Assembly (NCBI RefSeq): GCF_000313135.1
Contig: NW_004457329.1
Span: forward strand, 1,269-61,649
Reading direction: 5' to 3'
DNA length: 60,381 bases
From: Acanthamoeba castellanii str. Neff
Taxonomy: Eukaryota; Discosea; Longamoebia; Acanthamoebidae
The notes under the pieces are model-generated. The model ran no database searches. It saw only the letters and a program-made list of their open reading frames with translations, and was not told the origin of the DNA. The position numbers and the translations under genes were made by a program. This document shows, one piece after another, positions 21,601-30,127 of the stretch; the first letter of the stretch is position 1; each line of letters begins with the position of its first letter.

Positions 21601-24522
21601 TCGGGTTGGCTCTCACGTCGGAGGGCGGCAAGACGGCGTTAGTTAGACTGTACGCCAAGTCCGCCTTCGAGAGGGACGACTGGGTGCGTGCGTTCCAAGC
21701 GCTCAGAAGCGATATCGAAGCCAAGCGAAGCGAACACTACGGTATGTGCAATATTAGCTCCTTAGAGTGTCTTCACTCTTCTGATTCAACATCTAAAATT
21801 ACACAACGGTGTCGCTGCAGAGCGAGTGAGGGACACGGCTCAATCGAAGGCTGCCAGGTACAAGGAGACCATCGAGGGCCGCTATACTTCACCCCTTCTG
21901 CCCGAAGATTCCATGATCGCTAGGTACCCCACATGTCAGTTCACGTTGTTGTTGTTGTTGTTGTTGTTGCATTTTCGCGTCGCCAACCCCACCTCTCATC
22001 TCCGCAGATCCAGCACAGTGTCTTCACGATGGGAGTCACGGCTGCGTGCCCACACTGCCCGCATCCGGCAGATTCAGGCCCAGTCCGGCGAGGCAGACGC
22101 CTCGCTTTCGCTCCCCTCGCCTCCGCGACAACTGAACTCGGGAGAGGTGGAGGCGATTCTCGACCCTGGCTCGCCACGGGGGGTCGATTCGGGCGCCTTC
22201 GAGCCGCCTGAAGTGAACGGCGGCGTGCCCGATGCCAAGGATGGCGGCAAGAAGGGCTCGCGAGGTCGACACACCATCACCGAGGGCATGGTAAAGGCCG
22301 AATCGCCCTCGCTCTTCTCGCGGCTCTTCCTGCGGAAACGATCCAAGACGCGGTCGCCTCTCCCGCACTACTCCAGCAGCGTGCGATCGCTCAAGACGCA
22401 GATCTCCGTTTCTGACCTCAACGGCGTGGAGGCGTCTTCGTCGTCGTCATCGCACCCTGCCGACTCCGGGCTCGGCTCCTCGGTCTCCTGTGCCGACTGC
22501 GTGCCATCGCCCAGAATCAAGCAACGCCAGAGCTACCTCCGCGAGGAGAAGAAGCTGGACGACAAGGAGAAGGGCAAGGGCAGGCGTGCGTCCAAGTGCG
22601 TATCCATTCAAGCCTCCGCGTTTCTCTTCCGCATTCGTACGCGCGTGCATGGCTCACTCACTTGATCGCGATGTGGCTTCAGGGAGAAACGGAAAAGCGA
22701 GAGCAGCACAGACTCCAAGCGGAGCAGCCGGAGCAGTATCAGCAGTATCGGGAAGTCGAAGTCGGCCGACGAGAAGGAGAGCGGCGGGAAGGACGATGTG
22801 CGAGGTACACGCCCTGGGCGCTCGCTCTCGACCTCGAGCTCCGCCGCCACGCACCCGCACAGCGACGAGCTGTCATCGTCATCGTCGGGCGGCAAGGCCG
22901 GCAAGCTGGACGACGGAATCGGCGGCCCCAGGTCGTCGGAGGTGACGGCCATCATCCAGCGGTCCCGCAGGAGGAAGGGCTCGAACGCCAGTGAGGTGGC
23001 ATCGACCGACGATGAAAGGGACGAGAAGGAGAAGGCCAAGGAGAAGAGGCGCGAGAAGAAGAAGGCCAGGGCGGAGAAGAAGGCGGCAGCAGCTGCAGCT
23101 GCGGCGGCTGCGGCAGCGGCAACTGCAACTTCAGCGGAGACGACCGAAAAGGAAGAGAAGGTGAAGGAGAAGGAGAAGGAGAAGGAGGACCCACAGCAGA
23201 ATGCTGGCATAGAGGCCGCCAAGGAGGACAAGAAAGCTCGGCTCAAGAGAAAGATTAGCGCGCAACGTCTCAAGGAGGCGATGATTCAAAAGTCTGGGTC
23301 ATCGTCGTCCCTCTTCCAGCGCATCGTCACCGCGACACCATCCCAACCGCGGTCGGGCTCCGGTAGCGCGATAGAGCATGCCTCTCTCCCGCAGGCTCAG
23401 GTACACGACACAAACACACAAACACAAAAACACACACACACGGCAGCACCTGCGCAACGCAACTGCCATTCTCAACCAGCTGTGTGTGTCGTCTTGTGTG
23501 CCGTTTACCAGCCTCTTGTGCTATCCGCTTCTGACAACGCTGTCCCCGCGAAGAAGAGGACGGAGAAGAAGCACTCTGGCTCTACATCGCCTACTGGCTT
23601 ATCGGAAGCCGGTACCGAGGAGGAGCAGCGGCGAAGCGATTCTTCGCCCGATGCTGCACCTTCGGCGAACGGAGAGCACGCCGGCGAAGAGGAGCAGGCC
23701 GCGAAGGACACCGAGGCGGCGGAGCAGAAACCGCCAGAGGGTGGCGCGGCGTCGGAGGTGCGGGAGGAGTCGCGAGAGGTGGAACAGGATCGCGAAGCGG
23801 GCGAGCAAGGTCGAGAGGGCGACAGCAGGGAGGAGACGAAGGACGGGGATGGTAGGGCGATCAAAGGAGGAACCGAAGAGCACCACGAGCAAGAGCACAA
23901 GGAAGAGGAGGAAGCTAACCAGCACCACCACAACAACAACGGCGAGGATGAATCGTCGTCGTCGTCGTCTGGTGATGAAGCGGAGGCCTGTGGAAAGCTC
24001 CGGAGGGAGAGGAGGGCGACGGCGGAGGAGGAGAAGAGGAGCGAAGCAAGGAGCACTAGCGGAGACGACATCACCGAATGGAAGAAGGAGGGTGGCATGC
24101 TGGGCAAGCGAGTCAACAGCGAACTGAGGCTCGAAACCACAAGGTGCGCCTCCGCGCCTTCTCCTTTCTGTGATTGTGTGCACTCTGACCTAATCGAACT
24201 ATCGATGGTGTACAGCAATTCGACGTTCACGAAGGAGGTAAGACAGCGCGAGCTGGGCCACCTGCGGTCAATACGGATGCACTCGTTCCGATCGACCCGT
24301 TCCAAGTGGGAACAGAAGCAGAGGGAGATGGCGGCGGCAGCGGCTGCGGCGCCGGCAGTGGAGCAGAAGCCACAGCGCTCGCGGAGGTCGAAACCGGAGG
24401 ACCAGCTCATCTCGCCCACCACGGGCTCCACCGAGCCTTCATCGGCCGACACCTCGCCATACTCATCGCCCGCCTCTTCTACGCCGTCCTCTCCACGCTC
24501 CTCCATCTTGGCGGGCAACTGA
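18675..24522 (+). CDS. RhoGEF with CH, IQ, DH and PH domains and a long disordered tail
   Basis: Start MGDVVVGTKLIRNFLLRE. Calponin-homology domain: ALRRWLEQILVEDL, IWDNLKDGVLLCRVML, NLFFFLEALDEHDF. A Ser/Pro-rich linker (PLPPLPSPRSQAPSPPSQEP) leads to an IQ motif (VVKLQALLRGRLARVKYRKK). The DH domain follows, with EIEKTEQDYVDNLRLLSEVF in conserved region 1 and LLIQPVQRIPRYQLLLKDLI in region 3, then PH (LARKYVRQGEM-like start, VVILFNDLLLETKPM, FERDDWVRAFQAL). From about 22000 the protein becomes low-complexity: Ser-rich blocks, an E/K/R/A run near 23010-23200 that could form a single helix, and acidic stretches to SSPRSSILAGN. The DH-PH pair catalyses GDP/GTP exchange on Rho or Rac; CH suggests actin binding and IQ calmodulin binding. 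At least 16 exons. Last-exon borders near 22610-22690 and 23400-23560 are approximate. Confidence 0.88.
21945..21969 (+). repeat. (GTT)n trinucleotide repeat in a RhoGEF intron
   Basis: Eight GTT units directly after the donor-side part of the intron between PEDSMIA and RSSTVSSRWESRL. It gives an antisense poly-Thr or poly-Asn reading that is not coding. Confidence 0.85.
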
Positions 24523-24959
24523 AGCGCCAGGTCTCTATTTATCGAAAAGGTTCGCACGCCCTGTAAAAATACAATAATTACCCCTATCATCGGATTGTAT
24601 GCGACTAGCACACCACCATCAAGTCGATGGCATCAATAGCAAAGGCCACACCAACCACATCTCTTCCGCGGACGTGGGAGGGCAGGTGGTGGGAGAATGA
24701 ACCTTGTGGTGCGTTCCCACGACTTCTGCGGAAATATGCGAGGCGTGCGGGCGCACGGCTGGTGAAAACGGAAAGGAGGAATAGAGCCAGGACAACCGCC
24801 CCTTGTCCTTTTCGTCGATCGTCTCTTGGATCACGCCGAGACGAGTGTGCCGAATGAGCCCTGACCCCTAGCACTGCCTTACCATCATCGTTCGACCTGT
24901 ATCTTGTCGGTAAGGATAGGCTAGTCTCAGGATTGCGCGATCCTTCCGAATTTTGCATC
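24523..24959. other. Intergenic region, RhoGEF 3' end and promoter of the next gene
   Basis: 437 bases without a gene. The A/T-rich stretch at 24560-24600 (AAAATACAATAATTACC) is a plausible 3' untranslated region or cleavage area, though no exact AATAAA is present. Nothing else was recognised. Confidence 0.35.
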
Positions 24960-25484
24960 ATGGCGAATGAGATTAGAAACATGCTCGACGATCTGACGAT
25001 CGTGAAGACGACGTCGACAACGACCATAAAGGAGGAGGTGATACTGACCGAGGGCGAGAGGCGAGTCGTGGTGAAGAAGGCGGCCTCCTTCAACGTCACG
25101 CGAACGCAAACCTCAAGCCCCAAGAAGAGCATCAAGAAGCGGCACGAGATTGAGGGGGATGACGACCACGAGTTCAGGAACAACTACAAGCAGTCGGTGA
25201 TCGAGAACAAGAACGACTACTGGCGGCGCATGTGCTGGTGCGAGGTGCAGAAGAGGCGTAAATCGCGAACTACCATTACGTCGATCGACCTGCGAAGCCG
25301 ATTTGAGCGATACGATCGCTGGGAACGAAAGGATTTTCGACGAGTCGACTGGAAGACTTTCTACGACGAGATGCGACTCGAGAAACCCAGCAAGCCGGAC
25401 GAGTGGCTCGGCAATCCCAAGTTCCTGGGCGGCGTCTTCGTCATCATGTTCATGCTCTTCTACTGCCTCATCTCCTCGCTCTGA
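24960..25484 (+). CDS. Orphan tail-anchored basic protein
   Basis: Single uninterrupted frame of 174 codons beginning MANEIRNMLDDLTIVKTTST. I do not recognise a family. The N-terminal third is Thr/Glu/Lys-rich; the middle is strongly charged and aromatic (NKNDYWRRMCWCEVQKRRK, SRFERYDRWERKDFRRVDWK). The final 20 residues, GGVFVIMFMLFYCLISSL, form one hydrophobic segment ending at the stop, as in tail-anchored membrane proteins facing the cytosol. It is one of few intronless genes in the window. Codon use matches its neighbours. It could belong to an organelle contact or trafficking factor, but that is a guess. Confidence 0.6.
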   Translation: MANEIRNMLDDLTIVKTTSTTTIKEEVILTEGERRVVVKKAASFNVTRTQTSSPKKSIKKRHEIEGDDDHEFRNNYKQSVIENKNDYWRRMCWCEVQKRRKSRTTITSIDLRSRFERYDRWERKDFRRVDWKTFYDEMRLEKPSKPDEWLGNPKFLGGVFVIMFMLFYCLISSL

Positions 25485-25832
25485 ACCCTCTGCACCCGCC
25501 CCATCTCTTATTTATTATCCGTTTCACGCTGGCACACAACTGTACACTTACGAAGGGGAGACCTCCTGCCTAGTCCTCCCTTCATTCACTTGTACCACAG
25601 AACCGTGGGCGTGAGTAGGCGGCTACTCCACCACTACACACGCTCTTCTTTGTTGATAAAAATGTTGGCAAGACCGAGCTCTCTTCCTCCTCCTCCTCCT
25701 TCTTCCGCACTTGCCGTCTCCCTCCTTCTTGAACCTAAGCGATGCTGGTTGAACGAGTGCTGATTCCTTGGCTATTTACACTGACCGACACTCTTCTTGC
25801 TTCAGTGGTACACGCGCGTATCAGGCATCCCG

Positions 25833-26783
25833 TTACTGCTGGGAAGCGTCCTTGGGCGGCTGCGGCTGCTGCTGGAACTCGGCGGGCGCGGGCGCGAACT
25901 GAGGGTTGGGCATGACCGGGTACATGTAGACGACCTGGTTGCCCGCCTCGGTCTGGATGAGCATGGGGATGGGCTGGTCCTGAGGGTAGGCCGGGTAGAA
26001 GGCGGGCATGTGGTCGCCGGCCACCACTGAGGGCGCCGAGGGAGCCTCCAGGGGGGTCATGGGCAGCTCCACCACCATGGGGTCCTCAGCGTCGACCATC
26101 ACAGGGACTGCGGGCATGTGAACATGGGCGTGCGTGATGAGTTGCGGCTGGCAGGGGCGGGAAGAGCGCGAAGGGTGCTGCGTACCCTTCTTGGTGCAGA
26201 GGGCCTGGATGAGCAGCCTCTGCTTCCTGAGGAGGAAGCTCGATGCAAAGATGACGCAGGTCAAGATGGCCAGCCACTCCAGGCGGATGTTTGCGGCGTA
26301 GAAGACGGAGAGGGAGAACACCATCACAAGGCCGAACAGGCACAGCATCGAATAGAGGAAGTGCTGTACGATCCTACGTTAGCAAAATGCATCACGAAGC
26401 ATGGGTATTACTGACGTACCGAGACGATCAAGCCGAGGTGCTGGCGGCGCACACCAATCCAACCGAGGATGGCCATGAAGAGATTGAAGTACGGGAAGAA
26501 GGTACCGAAGGTGCCCGGACCCCATTCGGGAATCGACACGAGCTAGAGAAGGAAGGGTAAGATGACCGCTGGTTGGATAGGAGAGTGAAAATAACCGTAC
26601 CATCTGGACAAGAATGAGGAAGAAGACCCACTTGGTCGAGTTATCGATGATGGCCTGGTTCTCGGCGGTGTAGGTCATCTCGACCTCGGCCGGCTCATCT
26701 TGCTGAGGGCAATTTTCCTCGTGCTCCTCGCGATTCTCAATTTGCTGATACACCACAGCGGGGTTCTCGGCCTGGACGTTCAT
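25833..26783 (-). CDS. Orphan four-span membrane protein with Pro/Gln-rich cytosolic tail
   Basis: Start MNVQAENPAVVYQQIENREE at 26783. The acidic N-terminus (PQQDEPAEVEMTYTAENQ) precedes hydrophobic segments WVFFLILVQM, YFNLFMAILGWIGV, YSMLCLFGLVMVFSLSVFYA and LEWLAILTCVIFASSFLLRK, encoded across introns at about 26540-26600, 26360-26415 and 26105-26185. The tail reads YPAYPQDQPIPMLIQTEAGN and ends PPKDASQQ. Four spans with both ends cytosolic is the likely topology. No family is recognised; small tetraspan proteins with Pro-rich tails often act in endosomal sorting, but this is not shown by the sequence. It starts 97 bases downstream of the phosphatase stop, same strand. Confidence 0.62.
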
Positions 26784-26880
26784 TGTTGCTTGTTTTTTGC
26801 TATTGATGGCCCCTTGTTGTGCTGCCTGTGCGCTCGGCTATTTTGCGGACATCGACAGATTTCATTTATTGCGCCTCGCG

Positions 26881-27507
26881 CTACACGGTTTTCCCACCAC
26901 TATTCGAATCGCAACGAGATGGCAAAGATGAGTTGTAGATGCGAAGCTGGCGCATGAATCCCTCGTTGGGCTTGGCACGGCTTCGGGCGGTGCGTACGAA
27001 AGCGAGGGCTGCATCGACATCCATTCGTTGCGAGTGTAGAAGATACGCGATGACTACGCTGGGCGAGCGCGAGACGCAGGCGTCGCAGTGAACGAGAACA
27101 GCGCCCCCTCGCGCTATTGCGTCGTTGATGAAAGCGTTGGTGCTCGCGAAATGTTGCAGCAGGTCTTCGTTCTCGTTGTCCGCAATCGCTATGCTCAGGT
27201 ACTTGAAGCGGTCCGTGTACTTCGTGTAGGGCTGGTCGGCCAAGTCAAGGATGTGCGTAATCCCCTGCTCCTGCAGTTCTCCCACCTTCCGCCGCCCTCC
27301 TGCTCATTAGGCAAGCAGGGGTGGCGCAGCTCCTCAACAGCTGAGGCGGACCTTGTACGCCGCTTGAAGGGGTCCAAGGTAGAGCCCCGGCAGGACCTTG
27401 TAGAGCTGGACCTCCTTCATCGCAACCCGACACGGGATGGTGCAGCCACAGAAGGGCACTTGCGGGAAGCGCCCACACACAGGTACCGCCTTGCTGCTCT
27501 CCTCCAT
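26881..27507 (-). CDS. Dual-specificity protein phosphatase with an altered P-loop (HCDACVSRS)
   Basis: Start MEESSKAVPVCGRFPQ at 27507; an internal Met at 27420 begins the conserved part MKEVQLYKVLPGLYLGPLQAA. One intron follows, and the second exon carries LQEQGITHILDLADQPYTKY, FKYLSIAIADNENEDLLQHF, the active site VLVHCDACVSRSPSVVIAYL and FVRTARSRAKPNEGFMRQL. The general acid Asp in IADNENEDLL, the nucleophile Cys and the P-loop Arg are present. The usual HCxxGxSRS motif has Cys in place of the invariant Gly. Length, about 170 residues, fits small atypical DSPs that act on MAP kinases, other phosphoproteins or RNA. The Gly-to-Cys change may reduce activity or add redox control. The protein is Cys-rich before Met 30, an added oddity. 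Confidence 0.83.
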
Positions 27508-27700
27508 CTTCTTCTTGTCTGCCCAAAGATTAGCTCCCCATTTCCTCCTCCCTCATTCGCTGAACTACTTCCTTGAGCCAAGCAACAAAAGCCGGTTGTT
27601 TTCTTTTAGGCCGATTATATCTACATGTTCCGCTTTCCTCTCCACTATGCACACCTACATCCACATCCAAACGGACGATCCCAGAGCTCGCCGTCGGCCT

Positions 27701-29224
27701 TTACATGACCACACTGTTCCTGTAGTGCTCCGTGGGCGGAGGCGCGATCGGGTTGACCGGCGCCTCGTTGTCGGAGCTGCCCGAGCCTCCCGAGCTGCTC
27801 GTGGAGCCGCTGCGCACCTTCTGCATGTTGCGCCTCGGGCTGATGATGAGCAGGAGGATGATCACGGCCGCGGCCAGGAGAAGGGCAAGCAACAACAGGC
27901 CACCCAGAATGCTGCCCACGATGGTGCCGATCTCCCAGTCCTCCAGTCCGCCGCCGCCGCCAGGAGCAGCTGTGTTAACAAGAAGAAGACGCACGGTAAG
28001 CCACCCATCCAGCACCTCGATAGACAGTGCACTGGCTCACACGCAAACACAGAGAAACGTTGTACCGTCGTTCGCTGGCGAAGGCGAGGGCGTCGGCGTG
28101 GGGTCTACGTAAGGCGTGGTGTCCTTGGATGCACCGCTCTGGGTAAAGAGCACATCGTCGAGCGCGATATCACTCTTGAAGAAGTCCTTGGTCAAGCCCC
28201 TCGTGCCAGCCGTCGCAGCCCTACACACGACCAGCATCAGTACCGCTACCTTGCCACGTCATTACAGCACATGATGTGATACTCACCTGAATCTGTACTG
28301 CACAGCCATCGGAGCGCTGGTGGAGGCGGTCGCCGGGAGGAGGCTGTCGACGTTGGCCTCGTGGACTCGCCAAGCCTCGGTGGGGCTGGTCTGCTGCTGG
28401 CCGGTGAACGTCACCACGTCGACCCACGACGGGGAAGACGCGTTGAGGGCCTTCATCGACAGCGTGAGCGTGGCCTTGCCCTCGGCGGCGTCCATGTCCG
28501 CACCGTACATGAAGTAGTAGAAGCTCACCGTGGCGCCTGCGGACCAGCCACACACACGCACATCAGTCGGCATGGTACGCGCGTAACCACCACCAGCGCT
28601 GGCGTCGCTTGTTTCGTACTTTCGTTCGTGTACATGATGGTGGGACTGAAGAACTCAAACTCGGAACCGTAGCACCCCGACGCCTCGATATAGGCGTACT
28701 TGCCCGAGGTGCTCGTGTGGTCGCCGCAGGGACCGGTCAACAGCTGCAGCGAGAGGGCGAGGTGAGGCCTGAGAAACTGCTGCGAGAGGCGGTCAAGCGA
28801 TGTCTCGAGCCCAGCGCACGTACCTCGCTACACGTGAGAGGATTCCTGGTCTCCCAGTCGACGTTCGACGACGTCTGGCCCTCGGTGATCCACCAGTTGC
28901 GTGACTGGTTGTAGAACTCCACGGCTTCGATCGGCACGTTCGCCCATCCCGCCGGCAGGTTGATGCATTCCTGCGTACGCCCCCGTTTCGATCAGCCACC
29001 AGCCACATCCCAACTCACTCGTGCGTGTGGTGTGTGGTGTGTGGTGTGTGGTCAACAGGTGATGGCGATACCTTCTCGTAACACGTTCCGGCATAGCTGC
29101 ACTCGTCCCACGAGTCAAAGGTCTGGAAGTGGGGAAACTTGGTCACCACGAGCGACTGGGACAGGGCGCAGAGCACGAGTAGCCCCGCGAAGACTCGCAC
29201 GACAGCCGAACAGGAAGACCGCAT
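27701..29224 (-). CDS. MAM-domain type I membrane protein
   Basis: Start MRSSCSAVVRVFAGLLVLCA at 29224, a signal peptide. A single MAM-like domain follows across exons: FQTFDSWDECSYAGTCYEK, ECINLPAGWANVPIEAVEF, WWITEGQTSSNVDWETR, LLTGPCGDHTSTSGKYAYIE, then GATVSFYYFMYGADMDAAEG and SDIALDDVLFTQSG. Order and motifs (F.TFD, TGP.GDHTS..G.Y, ATVSF.Y.MYG, the terminal alternating ALDDV) match MAM. A Thr/Pro/Ser stalk (YVDPTPTPSPSPAND) leads to one membrane span, IVGSILGGLLLLALLLAAAV, and a short Ser-rich tail ending EHYRNSVVM. MAM domains mediate extracellular adhesion or dimerisation, mainly known in animals. Several potential N-glycosylation sites. Divergent from the choice-of-anchor protein at 30128. 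Confidence 0.8.
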
Positions 29225-30127
29225 CGTTATCGCTTCCGTTTGTGTGTAGGTAGGTAAGTGGTGTGGCGTCTGGTAACGAAAGGTACGGCTTGGTTTTTTG
29301 CCGTCTTTTTTCGTTGGGAACACTCTTTCCTTCGAGCTAGGAAAGGTGGCTGGTGTGAAGGAGACGCTGGATAGAAGAGATAAGTGTATAGAAGCGATGC
29401 CAAGTCGTGGTGGTTTTTTTTTCGTGGCTTGGTGGTGGTATGGTACACTCACAGGACTTTTGGTGTTTATCTCCCACCAAGTGGCCATGCGTATCCGCGA
29501 GTATGATGGGCAGATCGTTAATTCGGGGGTTGGGCAGTGATTCCCAAGGTGTCGTGTATGCTACACCCTATCCCAGCTGCTCCTGGCCACACTCCTAAAC
29601 TCCCTTGCCCATATACCAGGACCCGCCGTGCTCTCTCCGGAGCAACCAGAAGTCCTCGCCGTTCTGTGGAACAAAGGCCGGCCCAATCGGAGTTAAAAAA
29701 AGTGCGAAAATGCCTCTTTCGTTCGGTCGTACGGCAACATCGTAAGGCGGTGGCCTGTGCGACTCACGCCCCATGGTTGGTGTGGTGCACTAGGAGTTTA
29801 CCAAAGCGGAGCCTGTGCAGGATCCCCAGTTGGGCTACCCTGGGGATTGGTGGGAGTCCAGACGAGGCACGGTGCAGGGAAGGTACCTATAAAACACCTG
29901 TCACCACCACCTTGTCCAGGAGTTTTTATTGTTCTGCACTTCTCTCTCTGCGTGCAGCTGGTCTTCTTATTCTCTTCATATTCCACTCGCACCTTCACAT
30001 CGCCGCACCTTCACCGGCCCGCTTCGAGAAGACAAGCCACGTTCTGCACCAGGTGTTGCGGAACAGTGTCAAGCGAAGAAGAGGAAGAAGAACCCCCCAC
30101 CCAAGAGCACCGTCACACATCACAGAA
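29225..30127. other. 903-base divergent intergenic region between two surface-protein genes
   Basis: No supported gene. Open frames here lack splice logic, family motifs or coherent composition. The piece at about 29580-29880 is locally G+C-rich and looks structured, but I could not assign it to a tRNA, snRNA or degraded gene. A TATA box at 29888-29893 belongs to the plus-strand gene. Confidence 0.4.
29888..29893 (+). promoter_or_regulatory. TATA box of the choice-of-anchor K gene
   Basis: TATAAA in the context GGTACCTATAAAACACC, 235 bases before the ATG at 30128. With transcription starting about 30 bases downstream, the leader would be near 200 bases. Acanthamoeba promoters are known to use TATA boxes; the assignment here is inference. 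Confidence 0.5.

Noticed and set aside
23505..24611. 368-residue minus-strand open frame
   Set aside because: It is the Ser/Leu/Ala-rich mirror of the acidic RhoGEF tail; the plus-strand exons have splice logic and continue the DH-PH gene.
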